From: DATATV01 sp035551355
Lineage (GTDB): Bacteria; Actinomycetota; Actinomycetes; Mycobacteriales; Pseudonocardiaceae
Assembly (NCBI GenBank): GCA_035551355.1
Contig: DASZNF010000087.1
Location: forward strand, 1-11,503
Direction of reading: 5' to 3'
Length of the DNA stretch: 11,503 nt
Both the position numbers and the translations under genes were made by a program. The stretch's first letter is position 1; each line of letters begins with the position of its first letter. Of this stretch, positions 5,717 through 11,503 are shown piece after piece. The notes beneath the pieces were generated by a model. The model was not told the origin of the DNA. It was given only the letters and a program-made list of their open reading frames with translations, and made no database searches.

Positions 5717-7000
5717 ATGGCTCAGGACATCGTCCCGATCGAATTGGGACTGCCACAGGGTGACGTGGTCACGCTGTGGGCGCCGCGCTGGCGGGAGGAC
5801 GGCGAGGAATGGGAGGCGTTCCTCGGACACGAGGAAGACCTGTACGCCTTCCCGGACACCGCCCACCTCGCCGCCTTCGTGCGCACCGAGAACGATCACG
5901 ACCTGGCCGATCATCCGGCCTGGCACGTGGTGCCCGCGCTCGGCGTCGGCGAGCTGACGCCGGACGAGGAGCACCAGTTCGATCTGGTCGGCGTGCCCGA
6001 ACTGGTGGCCGAGGAGCCGGACACCTGGGTGATCTCCGAGTTGGCCGACATCGTGGCCATGGTGCGGTCGCTGGCCGACGTGTGCGAGCTCGAAGAGGTC
6101 ACCGAGATCCTGGATTCCGCCTCCGGTTTCGGTCAGCTGGCCCAGGGCACGCTGCCGTTCTCCGGACGGGAGGGCGCGATCCTGTGGACCGAGCTGGCCG
6201 AAGCGGTCGCCGAGCGCTGGGACGAGGTGCTCGACGCGATCGACGAGGTGGTCACCGTCCCGGACGTGGACGCCGCGGCGCTGACCACCGCGCAGACCGA
6301 GCTGGCCGAGTGGGAAGCGGCCCAGGAGGCCGAGTCCGAGGCGGCGCAGGACGAGGACGACGAGTCCGACGCCGATGAGCCGGACGAGGACTCCGAGGAC
6401 TCCGGCGAGTCCGAACAGGACGACGAGGACGAGGAGCCGCTGGGCTTCTGGGCCGAGGTCGGCATCGACCCGATAAAGATCATCACGGCCGACGCCGAGT
6501 ACTACACGCTGCGCTGCTACATCGGGGACAAGCCCAAGTTCCTCGGCACGGCAGGCAAGATCACCGTGTTCACCTCGCCCAAGGCGCTGTCGCGCTACCT
6601 GGCCGACGCGCAGGCCGACGACGAGAACAACGATCTGTCGCATGTGGTCACCTGGTCGGATGTGCTCACCGAGGCCACCAACGGCTCGCTGGACATCGAG
6701 ATCGAGTCGGGCAACACCTATGTGCTGACCGGCATCGAGGACGACATCGCCGACGGCCCGGACGCGGTCGACCCGGTGCAGCTGGACCTGGCGGTCGAGC
6801 TGCTGACCGACGCGGCCGAGTGGGCCGACGACGAGAGCGTGAACGAGGCACTGAAGCCGTCGGAGAGCCTGGGCTGGCTGGTGTCCTACGTGATCCGGCC
6901 GGACCCGACCCGGCTGGCGCCCAGCGAGCCGTTCGACACCGAGCAGGCCAAGTGGGTCGAGCTGATCAGCGGGTTCGAGGCTCGGCTGAAGAAGGCCTGA
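5717..7000 (+). CDS. Acidic two-domain conserved protein of unknown function
   Basis: The 427-residue protein is very acidic. ATG 5717 follows GGGAGGG (5706-5712) at 4 nt. An earlier in-frame start near 5696 would precede that ribosome binding site and is unlikely. Residues 1-200 and about 243-427 look like two diverged copies of one alpha/beta module. Each has a strand-rich opening (VVTLWAPRW at 17-25; IIKIIT-like at 251-257), a segment with F-x-(D/S)-x-x-x-L/A-x-x-(F/Y) (FPDTAHLAAFV 45-55; FTSPKALSRYL 285-295), a HVV/W motif (HPAWHVVPA 66-74; LSHVVTWSD 307-315), and a helical region (107-135; 356-392). A low-complexity Asp/Glu/Ser linker (about 203-241) joins them. No signal peptide, membrane helix or catalytic motif is seen. 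Related actinobacterial proteins have, as I recall, sometimes been labelled 'primosomal protein', but nothing here supports that. The function is unknown. Its end overlaps the convergent MFS gene by 35 bp. Confidence 0.85.
   Translation: MAQDIVPIELGLPQGDVVTLWAPRWREDGEEWEAFLGHEEDLYAFPDTAHLAAFVRTENDHDLADHPAWHVVPALGVGELTPDEEHQFDLVGVPELVAEEPDTWVISELADIVAMVRSLADVCELEEVTEILDSASGFGQLAQGTLPFSGREGAILWTELAEAVAERWDEVLDAIDEVVTVPDVDAAALTTAQTELAEWEAAQEAESEAAQDEDDESDADEPDEDSEDSGESEQDDEDEEPLGFWAEVGIDPIKIITADAEYYTLRCYIGDKPKFLGTAGKITVFTSPKALSRYLADAQADDENNDLSHVVTWSDVLTEATNGSLDIEIESGNTYVLTGIEDDIADGPDAVDPVQLDLAVELLTDAAEWADDESVNEALKPSESLGWLVSYVIRPDPTRLAPSEPFDTEQAKWVELISGFEARLKKA
6323..6439 (+). repeat. Low-complexity GAC/GAG/TCC tract encoding an acidic linker
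   Basis: The stretch is dominated by GAC, GAG and TCC/TCG codons and encodes about 39 residues, nearly all Asp, Glu, Ser, Ala or Gln. It is in frame and separates the two similar halves of the surrounding protein. Such repeats can change length by slippage, so strain variation is likely here. No exact long tandem unit is present. Confidence 0.7.
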
Positions 7001-8183
7001 GCGCGGCGGTTGCGGTGGCGCGCCGGGTTTCGGCGCGCACCGGGACCACACCTGTTGCCAGCAACGGGAAAATCGCGACGACGGCGAACGCGACCGAGTA
7101 GTTCGACGCGCCGATCACCAGACCCAGCAACGGCGGCGTGGCCGCGGCGGCGATGTTCTGCGCGGTGTTCTGCATACCAAGCGCGCGGCCGGTCCAGCTC
7201 GGGCCGGCCAGCTCGGCGGTCGAGGTGAAGCCGAGTCCGTTGTCGGCCACCGTGATCACCGCGCCCAGCGCGATGGCCAGCACCACCAGCCAGGGCCAAC
7301 TGGCGTTGCCAAGGGCGGCCAGCAGCATCACCGCGGCGCTGGCCACCGCGAGCAGCCGCATCGGGCGCAGCCGGCTGCCGACCCGGTCGGACCACCAGCC
7401 CGCGCCGAGCCGGCCGGTGGCCCCGGCGAGCTGGATCAGCGCAAGGAACACGCCAGCGCCGGCCGCCGCCCAGTGCCGTTGGCTGACCAGATATTCCAGT
7501 GAGAACACCGAAATCGCGAACTGCGGCACCACCAGCAGCGCGCTGGCCGCGTGCACCCGCCACAGATCGGGTTCGCGGTAAGGCGAAGGAGCGCGTTGCG
7601 CGGCTTTCCCGGCCGGGCGCGGCGGATCGACCACCAGGACCAGCACGAGCACGGCGGCCAGCAGGCACAGTCCGGCGGGCAGCAGCAGCGCGGGCCGGTA
7701 GTCGGTGGCCCCGGCCAGCAGCGGCAGGGCGAGGGCGGCGATGGCCACGCCCAGCGGCTGGGCCATCTGCCGGACGCCCATGGCGACGCCGCGTTCGTGC
7801 TTGGCGAACCAGCCCATCACCACCCGCCCGCTGGCCGCGTTGACCGAGGAGCCGAACGCACCGGAAATGCCGAGCAGCACGGCAAAGGCGGCCAGCCCGT
7901 TGGCCAGGAACACAGCGGCCAGCACGGCCAGCCCGCACCCGGCCAGCCCGATGACCATGACCAGTTTCTCGCCCCACCGGTCGGCTGCGGCGCCCCAGGC
8001 GATCAGGGTGGCCAGCAGGCCGAAAGTGGGCGCGGCGACCACGGTGCCGGCCTGGGCCAGGGAAAGGTGGTCGGCCGTGCGCATGGCGGGCACGAGGAAG
8101 GGCACGCCGTAGAGCAGGGCGCAGGTGGCGGCCTGCGCGAACAGGCCGGTGGCCAGGATCAGCCAGCGGTTGGCGATGCCCAT
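6966..8183 (-). CDS. MFS transporter, 12-helix type, substrate unknown
   Basis: The 405-residue integral membrane protein starts at ATG 8181-8183 (minus strand) and has about 12 hydrophobic segments in two sets of six. These are separated by a hydrophilic central loop at about 186-208 (DPPRPAGKAAQRAPSPYREP). The family motif after helix 2, G-x3-DR-x-G-x-(K/R), is GAAADRWGEK at 64-73, and a weaker copy is GWWSDRVGSR at 262-271. These signatures identify a Major Facilitator Superfamily secondary transporter. The alternating alanine/glycine-rich helices do not reveal its substrate. It lies 77 bp downstream of add on the same strand, so nucleoside or base transport is a guess from position. A long palindrome (8189-8224) directly before the start suggests its own repressed promoter. 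Its 3' end overlaps the convergent acidic protein gene by 35 bp. No strong ribosome binding site is visible. Confidence 0.92.
   Translation of the reverse strand: MGIANRWLILATGLFAQAATCALLYGVPFLVPAMRTADHLSLAQAGTVVAAPTFGLLATLIAWGAAADRWGEKLVMVIGLAGCGLAVLAAVFLANGLAAFAVLLGISGAFGSSVNAASGRVVMGWFAKHERGVAMGVRQMAQPLGVAIAALALPLLAGATDYRPALLLPAGLCLLAAVLVLVLVVDPPRPAGKAAQRAPSPYREPDLWRVHAASALLVVPQFAISVFSLEYLVSQRHWAAAGAGVFLALIQLAGATGRLGAGWWSDRVGSRLRPMRLLAVASAAVMLLAALGNASWPWLVVLAIALGAVITVADNGLGFTSTAELAGPSWTGRALGMQNTAQNIAAAATPPLLGLVIGASNYSVAFAVVAIFPLLATGVVPVRAETRRATATAALRPSSAEPRTR
7018..7038. terminator. Candidate hairpin at the convergent gene ends
   Basis: GCGCGCCG (7018-7025) and CGGCGCGC (7031-7038) form a perfect 8-bp all-G/C stem with a 5-nt loop, 17 nt after the stop of the acidic protein gene. 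It lies inside the 3' coding end of the MFS gene. There is no T-run on either side. It may act as a U-less terminator for the plus-strand gene, or it may be a chance product of GC-rich coding sequence. Confidence 0.3.
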
Positions 8184-8188
8184 GTTGT

Positions 8189-8224
8189 GTCCAGATGATG
8201 AGACGCGAGTCTTGTCATCTGGAC
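8189..8224. promoter_or_regulatory. Long nested palindrome, probable operator of the MFS gene
   Basis: The outer arms GTCCAGATGA (8189-8198) and TCATCTGGAC (8215-8224) are a perfect 10-bp inverted repeat. Inside them AGAC (8201-8204) and GTCT (8209-8212) also pair around a GCGA centre, so the structure is symmetric over 36 bp. It starts 5 bp before the MFS start codon and reaches into the inferred -10 box. This is the placement of a repressor site. As RNA it could also form a hairpin close to the start codon. Confidence 0.6.
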
Positions 8225-8252
8225 GCTAGTCCGCCGGTTCGACGACCGGCAA
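8223..8252 (-). promoter_or_regulatory. Possible promoter of the MFS gene
   Basis: On the minus strand TTGCCG (plus-strand 8247-8252) is followed after 18 bp by TAGCGT (plus-strand 8223-8228). The same -10 hexamer occurs in the inferred add promoter. Transcription would begin near 8216, within the 36-bp palindrome, leaving a leader of about 33 nt. The -35 hexamer is a poor match, so the promoter is only plausible. Confidence 0.35.
8233..8250 (-). terminator. Small hairpin after add
   Basis: GCCGGT (8233-8238) and ACCGGC (8245-8250) form a perfect 6-bp stem with a 6-nt loop, 10 nt beyond the add stop codon. No T-run follows on the minus strand. It could weakly terminate add transcription and so separate add from the MFS gene, but it also overlaps the inferred MFS promoter. 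Confidence 0.3.
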
Positions 8253-8260
8253 ACGATCTC

Positions 8261-9358
8261 CTACATGCTGAGAGCGGTCAGCTCGGCATATCCCGGTTTG
8301 ATCACGTTGTTGATGATCTCCAGGCGCTCGTCGAAGGAGATGAACGAGGACTTCATGGCGTTGATGGTGAACCACTCCAGTTCCGGCCAGCCGTGGCCGA
8401 AGGCTTCGGACAGCGCGCGGAACTCGCTGCTCATCGAGCAGTGGCTCATCAGCCGGTTGTCGGTGTTCACGGTGACCCGGAAGCGCAGCCGGGACAGCAG
8501 GCCGATGGGGTGCTCGGCGATGGAGCGGGCCGCGCCGGTCTGCACGTTGGACGACGGGCACATCTCCAGCGGGATGCGCCGGTCGCGGACGTACCCGGCC
8601 AGCCGGCCCAGCTGCGCGCTGCCGTCCTCGGCGACCTTGATGTCGTCCATGATCCGCACGCCGTGGCCCAGCCGTTCGGCGCCGCAGTGCTGGATGGCCT
8701 CCCAGATCGAGGGCAGCCCGAATGCCTCGCCCGCGTGAATGGTGAAGTGCGCGTTACGCTGGCGCAGGTACTCGAAGGCGTCCAGGTTGCGGGTGGGCGG
8801 GTAGCCGGCCTCCGGGCCCGCGATGTCGAAGCCGACCACGCCGACGTCCCGGTAGCGCACCGCGAGCTCGGCGATCTCCATGGAGCGGGCGTTCTGCCGC
8901 ATCGCGCACAGCAGGGTGCCGATCCGGATGCGCCGGCCCGCCTCGGCGGCCAGCTGTTCGCCCTCCCGGAACCCGGCCTGCACGGTCTCGACGATTTCGT
9001 CGAGGTTCATGCCGCGTTCGGTGAACAGTTCCGGGGCGTAGCGGACCTCGGCATAGACCACGCCGTCCTCGGCCAGATCCAGGGCGCATTCCCGGGCGAC
9101 CCGGACGAGGGCCTCGCGGTCCTGCATGATCCCGCAGGTGTGGGCGAAGGTCTCCAGGTAGCGGACCAGGGAGCCGGAGTCGGCGGAGGCGGCGAACCAG
9201 GCGCCGAGCTCGTCCGGGTCGGTGGTGGGCAGGGCGGTGTAGCCGGAGGCTTGCGCCAGCTCGATCACGGTGGCCGGACGCAGGCCGCCGTCCAGGTGGT
9301 CGTGCAGCAGGACCTTGGGCGCCTTCCGCAGGCTGTCCGGGGTAATCGAGGTCGACAT
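8261..9358 (-). CDS. add: Adenosine deaminase
   Basis: The 365-residue cytosolic zinc enzyme hydrolyses adenosine and deoxyadenosine to inosine and deoxyinosine in purine salvage. Zinc ligands are H19 and H21 (LLHDHLDGG, 17-25), H208 (TIHAGE, catalytic E211) and D300 (VNTDN). LGHG (230-233, H232) and CPSSN (267-271) complete the active site. The family usually has NTDDP at the last site, and here it is NTDNR. From memory, the mycobacterial Add (Rv3313c) has the same NTDNRLMS, the same LLHDHLDGGLRPAT start and the same GAEAGHPPTR-like loop, so this is the actinobacterial variant and not a lesion. ATG at 9356-9358 was chosen because similarity begins there. GGAG lies 12 nt upstream, rather far. 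An in-frame TTG at 9380-9382 has no ribosome binding site. It is divergent from the coiled-coil gene, with 365 bp between. It links logically to deoC, since deoxyinosine phosphorolysis yields the deoxyribose phosphate DeoC degrades. Confidence 0.95.
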   Translation of the reverse strand: MSTSITPDSLRKAPKVLLHDHLDGGLRPATVIELAQASGYTALPTTDPDELGAWFAASADSGSLVRYLETFAHTCGIMQDREALVRVARECALDLAEDGVVYAEVRYAPELFTERGMNLDEIVETVQAGFREGEQLAAEAGRRIRIGTLLCAMRQNARSMEIAELAVRYRDVGVVGFDIAGPEAGYPPTRNLDAFEYLRQRNAHFTIHAGEAFGLPSIWEAIQHCGAERLGHGVRIMDDIKVAEDGSAQLGRLAGYVRDRRIPLEMCPSSNVQTGAARSIAEHPIGLLSRLRFRVTVNTDNRLMSHCSMSSEFRALSEAFGHGWPELEWFTINAMKSSFISFDERLEIINNVIKPGYAELTALSM

Positions 9359-9410
9359 GGCGACACGGTACTCCGGGGCCAAGCGCTTGCCGCGCGGATT
9401 TGATCACCGC

Positions 9411-9438
9411 ACGCTATGATCGATATGGCGTGTGATAA
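9411..9438 (-). promoter_or_regulatory. Possible promoter of add
   Basis: On the minus strand TTATCA (plus-strand 9433-9438) and TAGCGT (plus-strand 9411-9416) are separated by 16 bp. Transcription would begin near 9404, giving a leader of about 45 nt before ATG 9358. The hexamers lie within an imperfect palindrome whose arms are CACGC and GCGTG. The call rests on pattern only. Confidence 0.35.
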
Positions 9439-9545
9439 GTGCCCGAAGTTCACTCGAATGGGTGAGCGGTGGCATGGATGAGTGATCGTTTGCGAGCCAG
9501 CGAGCGAGCACCGAGCTCAGAGGGGATCGCTCGATCACCGATCGG

Positions 9546-9560
9546 GTCACGTCCGGTCAC
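9546..9560 (+). promoter_or_regulatory. GTCAC-N5-GTCAC direct repeat, MtrA-like site
   Basis: Two exact GTCAC pentamers (9546-9550 and 9556-9560) are spaced by 10 bp, one helical turn, as expected for a head-to-tail dimer of an OmpR-family response regulator. The actinobacterial regulator MtrA is reported to prefer such GTnAC or GTCAC repeats. The site is about 130 bp upstream of the inferred start of the coiled-coil gene transcript and about 150 bp from that of add. Confidence 0.4.
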
Positions 9561-9621
9561 CCAACCGAAGATCAATTAGCCCGGTCGCCACAGGCGAACT
9601 GCTCCGTTCGGCGCAGCGCAA

Positions 9622-9637
9622 CGTCAAAATTGTGACG
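9622..9637. promoter_or_regulatory. Imperfect palindrome upstream of the coiled-coil gene
   Basis: CGTCAAAATTGTGACG is symmetric at 12 of 16 positions, with perfect CGTCA/TGACG arms around an A/T-rich centre. Its middle lies about 60 bp before the inferred transcription start of the downstream gene, a usual activator position. The half-sites do not fit the CRP consensus TGTGA-N6-TCACA. Confidence 0.35.
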
Positions 9638-9677
9638 ATCGCCCGGGGGCCGGTGATGGGTGCCCCCCGACGGTGGC

Positions 9678-9683
9678 TAGGCT
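9678..9683 (+). promoter_or_regulatory. Probable -10 box of the coiled-coil gene
   Basis: TAGGCT fits TANNNT and would place the transcription start near 9690, a leader of about 34 nt containing GAAGG (9710-9714), 9 nt before GTG 9724. No good -35 hexamer is seen, which would fit an activator-dependent promoter. Confidence 0.4.
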
Positions 9684-9723
9684 CGGGTCTCCCCTCCCTC
9701 CCCACGGACGAAGGTTTGTTGCC

Positions 9724-11064
9724 GTGAACGAGCCCACTTATTCAAACCCGAGCTTCGACCGGATGCGCAACATGATGGTGCGCGCCGCCGAAGTCCGCGA
9801 GAGCGAACAGCAGCAGATCTTCGACGCCCTCGACGAGATCCACGCGCGGCTGTCGCCGGTCGAATCCCTGGGTGCGGTGCGCAAGCGGCTGTCCGAGCTG
9901 CCCGACCGCACCGAGGTCAGCGTGCTGGCCGAACGGCTGGACGAGGCGCTGGCCAAGCTGGAGGCGCAGGAGAACTCCGTCTCCGACCTCGGTCGTTCGG
10001 TCGAGTCGGTGGTCGACAAGCTGGCCAAGCCGTTCGCGCAGCTGGATGGCCGGCTGGACGGTGTGGCGGGCCGGTTCGAAGGCGTCGCGGGCCGGATGGA
10101 CGGGCTGGAGGACAAGCTCGGCCACATCCACAAGCGGCTGGACGACCTCGACCTGCACATGGACAAGCAGGACACCAAGGTCGACGCGCTGCCGCGGGAG
10201 ATCCACGTGCCGCTGCGCGAACGCATCGACCTGATGGAGACCGCGCTGCGCAGCCGGGTCGACGAGGTCGGCGAGGGCGTGCACGAGCACCTGGACGGAA
10301 CGCGCGAGGCGCTGTACCGGTCGGTCGCGGAGAGCACCGACGCGCTGGGCAAGGCCGTGGTCGGTTCCGTCGAGTCGTCGCGGGACGCGGTGCGCAGCCG
10401 GGTCGAGGAGTCGGCTCGGACGCTGACCGGGAAGGTCGACGAGACCAACAACTCCCTGCACGGCAAGCTCGACGAGCACAGCGGTGCGCTGCACAGCAAG
10501 CTCGAACAGCACAGCGAGGGCCTGCGCGACGGTGTCACCGAGTCGCGCGACCTGCTGCGCTCCAGCATCGAGGACACCCGCGACAACGTCCGCGAGCTGA
10601 TCGGCGAGACCCAGGCCGCCCTGGACCCGACCGACCGCCTGGAAGCCCTGGCGGATCGCCTGGAGCAGATCACCAGCCGGCTGGACTCGATGTCCGCTCG
10701 GCTGGACGCGGTCGAGAACGGCATCGGCGGCCGCCTCGGCGAGCTGGCCGGTTCGGTCGAGCAGGGCATGCACCAGGTGCGCGGCCGGGTCGACGCCCGC
10801 CCCGACAACGACGCGCTGCTGTCCTTGGTCCGCACGGCCAACCAGGAATCCGAGCGCCGCAACGCCGGTCAGCTGGATGAGGCCATGGCCACCTTCGCCG
10901 AGCTCATCCTCGGCGGGGGCGCGCCGAGCACCCCGCCGCCGCCCACCGCGCTGCCCCGCCAGCAGCGCCGCGCCCGCGGCCCGAAGTCCAAGTCGGGCAA
11001 CGGAAACGGCGGCAACAACAAGGAGCTCGAAATGGACTCCGACCATCTGGCCGAAGGCGCCTGA
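9724..11064 (+). CDS. Long coiled-coil protein with heptad and 11-residue repeats
   Basis: The 446-residue, almost wholly helical protein starts at GTG 9724 after GAAGG (9710-9714). Residues 1-100 are charged helices. Residues 107-155 are heptads (LDGRLDG, VAGRFEG, VAGRMDG, LEDKLGH, IHKRLDD and so on). Residues 177-301 are about eleven 11-residue repeats with the consensus x-(K/R/S)-(V/L)-(D/E)-(E/S)-x-x-x-x-(L/V)-(H/R), broken once by a 4-residue insert (KAVV, 210-213). Residues 306-336 return to heptads (LADRLEQ, ITSRLDS, MSARLDA). After a short helix comes a Pro-rich stretch (about 401-411) and a basic, Gly/Asn-rich tail (412-433). No signal peptide or membrane helix is present. I do not recognise a named family. 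Similar proteins exist, as I recall, in Pseudonocardiaceae as uncharacterised proteins. The amphipathic 11-mers resemble those of apolipoprotein- or LEA-like helices, so a scaffold or surface-binding role is possible. Confidence 0.85.
   Translation: MNEPTYSNPSFDRMRNMMVRAAEVRESEQQQIFDALDEIHARLSPVESLGAVRKRLSELPDRTEVSVLAERLDEALAKLEAQENSVSDLGRSVESVVDKLAKPFAQLDGRLDGVAGRFEGVAGRMDGLEDKLGHIHKRLDDLDLHMDKQDTKVDALPREIHVPLRERIDLMETALRSRVDEVGEGVHEHLDGTREALYRSVAESTDALGKAVVGSVESSRDAVRSRVEESARTLTGKVDETNNSLHGKLDEHSGALHSKLEQHSEGLRDGVTESRDLLRSSIEDTRDNVRELIGETQAALDPTDRLEALADRLEQITSRLDSMSARLDAVENGIGGRLGELAGSVEQGMHQVRGRVDARPDNDALLSLVRTANQESERRNAGQLDEAMATFAELILGGGAPSTPPPPTALPRQQRRARGPKSKSGNGNGGNNKELEMDSDHLAEGA
10252..10626 (+). 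repeat. Array of eleven hendecad (33-bp) coding repeats
   Basis: The in-frame repeat region encodes eleven 11-residue units with a 4-residue insertion after the third. Examples of adjacent units are GKVDETNNSLH, GKLDEHSGALH and SKLEQHSEGLR. The periodicity is clear at protein level but diverged at DNA level, so it is old and unlikely to be unstable. Confidence 0.75.
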
Positions 11065-11083
11065 TCCAGACCAGAGCCTGAGC

Positions 11084-11120
11084 AGGGGCGTCGCGCAGCT
11101 GATGCGCGGCGCCCCTTCTT
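11084..11120 (+). terminator. Intrinsic terminator of the coiled-coil gene
   Basis: AGGGGCGTCGCGCA (11084-11097) pairs with TGCGCGGCGCCCCT (11103-11116) over 14 positions (13 Watson-Crick pairs and one G-U) around the 5-nt loop GCTGA. TTCTT follows from 11116. The stem begins 20 nt after the stop at 11064. It is the strongest terminator in the window. Confidence 0.85.
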
Positions 11121-11219
11121 GTGTGCGGGTGCCTGTCGCTGGGCCGGTCTCTCTGACGGCGCCCGCCTCTTCGCGCGCCCGGGACGGCCGAACCGGCACC
11201 CGATCCGCTGACCGGCAAG

Positions 11220-11503
11220 ATGGTCGGCATGCCCGCTGATCCCGAGAGCCCGGCCGGAGCCCCAGCCGTAGCCGTGGAAAACGACTACGACAGCTTCGCC
11301 GAGGGGTACACCGCCGAAACCGAGGCCAATCTCCTCAACGGCTACTACGCCCGCCCCGCGATCGTGGACCTGGCCGGAGACGTGACCGGCCGCCGGATTC
11401 TCGATGCCGGCTGCGGTTCCGGCCCCCTCTTCGCCGCCCTGCGCGACCGGGGCGCCACCGTGACCGGCTTCGACGCCAGCGCCAAGATGGTGGAGCTGGC
11501 CCG
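11220..11503 (+). CDS. Class I SAM-dependent methyltransferase, cut by the window end
   Basis: Only the first 94 codons are present and the gene runs past the right edge. The glycine-rich SAM-binding motif I, ILDAGCGSGPL, lies at about residues 61-71, and the acidic end of strand 2 is D85 in VTGFDASAKM, which contacts the ribose. NDYDSFAEGYTAETE (20-34) is the opening typical of methyltransferase type 11/UbiE-like proteins. ATG 11220 and ATG 11229 are both possible starts. Neither has a good ribosome binding site, and GTG at 11274 is a third option. The substrate cannot be told from this fragment. It is separated from the coiled-coil gene by a strong terminator, so it belongs to a different transcription unit. 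Confidence 0.85.
   Translation, partial: MVGMPADPESPAGAPAVAVENDYDSFAEGYTAETEANLLNGYYARPAIVDLAGDVTGRRILDAGCGSGPLFAALRDRGATVTGFDASAKMVELA

Larger units (their letters stand above)
9359..9723. other. Divergent intergenic region between add and the coiled-coil gene
   Basis: These 365 bp contain no credible gene. From left to right they hold the inferred add promoter, a 7-bp inverted repeat (CGAGCGA 9501-9507, TCGCTCG 9527-9533), a GTCAC-N5-GTCAC direct repeat (9546-9560), a 16-bp imperfect palindrome (9622-9637) and a -10 box for the rightward gene (9678-9683). The richness in operator-like elements suggests that at least one of the two flanking genes is regulated. A short GTG-started frame at 9482-9727 has no protein-like character. 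Confidence 0.6.

Noticed and set aside
5522..7051. Minus-strand open frame of 509 codons opposite the acidic protein and the cyclase end
   Set aside because: Low-complexity Leu/Gly/Val/Arg composition mirrors Asp/Glu codons of the plus strand. The plus strand has a ribosome binding site and protein-like sequence.
8195..9403. Plus-strand open frame of 402 codons opposite add
   Set aside because: The minus strand carries every active-site motif of adenosine deaminase, and the plus-strand product has no recognisable features.
9622..9637. Palindrome considered as a CRP/cAMP receptor site because a cyclase lies in the window
   Set aside because: CRP sites have TGTGA-N6-TCACA. Here the arms are CGTCA and TGACG in the opposite sense, so the consensus is not met.
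9482..9727. GTG-started 81-codon frame just before the coiled-coil gene
   Set aside because: Arg/Ser/Pro-rich with no structure, and it covers operator-like elements and the promoter. Its overlap with the next start codon looks accidental.
1..11503. Searched for CRISPR repeats, tRNA or rRNA genes, integrase or transposase genes and defence-system genes
   Set aside because: None of the characteristic motifs or repeat patterns were found. The window reads as chromosomal metabolic and signalling genes.

Overview
The window is GC-rich actinobacterial DNA, with dense G/C-ending codons, GTG starts, short or absent leaders and TANNNT -10 boxes. Residue-level resemblance, from memory, of the universal stress protein and the adenosine deaminase to the mycobacterial proteins Rv1636 and Rv3313c, together with a deoC-ALDH-ALDH cluster, suggests Corynebacteriales or, more likely, Pseudonocardiaceae (Amycolatopsis-like). 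The family placement is inference. No rRNA, tRNA, CRISPR array, phage gene or transposase is visible.

Left part (1-4068). A 253-bp non-coding leader precedes a small orphan protein of 84 residues that resembles a divergent DUF397 protein. A 293-bp gap follows, holding a strong hairpin and three ATGTCA direct repeats. Then comes a tight operon: deoC (human-type long deoxyribose-phosphate aldolase), a full-length aldehyde dehydrogenase, and a truncated aldehyde dehydrogenase that has lost its catalytic half. The pair looks like a two-gene version of the ALDH16 arrangement. DeoC would cleave deoxyribose 5-phosphate to glyceraldehyde 3-phosphate and acetaldehyde, and the dehydrogenase could oxidise the acetaldehyde.

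Middle (4069-7000). A universal stress protein very like the cAMP-binding mycobacterial Rv1636 overlaps by one base (TAGTG) with a soluble class III adenylate cyclase. The result is a putative cAMP source-and-sink operon with its own promoter and a palindrome over the -10 box. Next is an acidic two-domain conserved protein of unknown function.

Right part (6966-11503). An MFS transporter and an adenosine deaminase (add) lie on the minus strand. The transporter overlaps the acidic protein gene tail-to-tail by 35 bp and has a long nested palindrome across its inferred transcription start. A 365-bp divergent intergenic region carries candidate operators, including GTCAC-N5-GTCAC. It separates add from a long plus-strand coiled-coil protein built of heptads and about eleven 11-residue repeats. 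That gene ends in a convincing intrinsic terminator, and the window closes inside a class I SAM-dependent methyltransferase.

Two functional themes stand out: (deoxy)nucleoside salvage and catabolism (deoC, ALDH pair, add, perhaps the MFS protein) and cAMP signalling (usp plus cyclase). The most noteworthy observation is the translationally coupled stress protein and cyclase pair. The split ALDH16-like pair, the MFS operator and the hendecad coiled coil come next.
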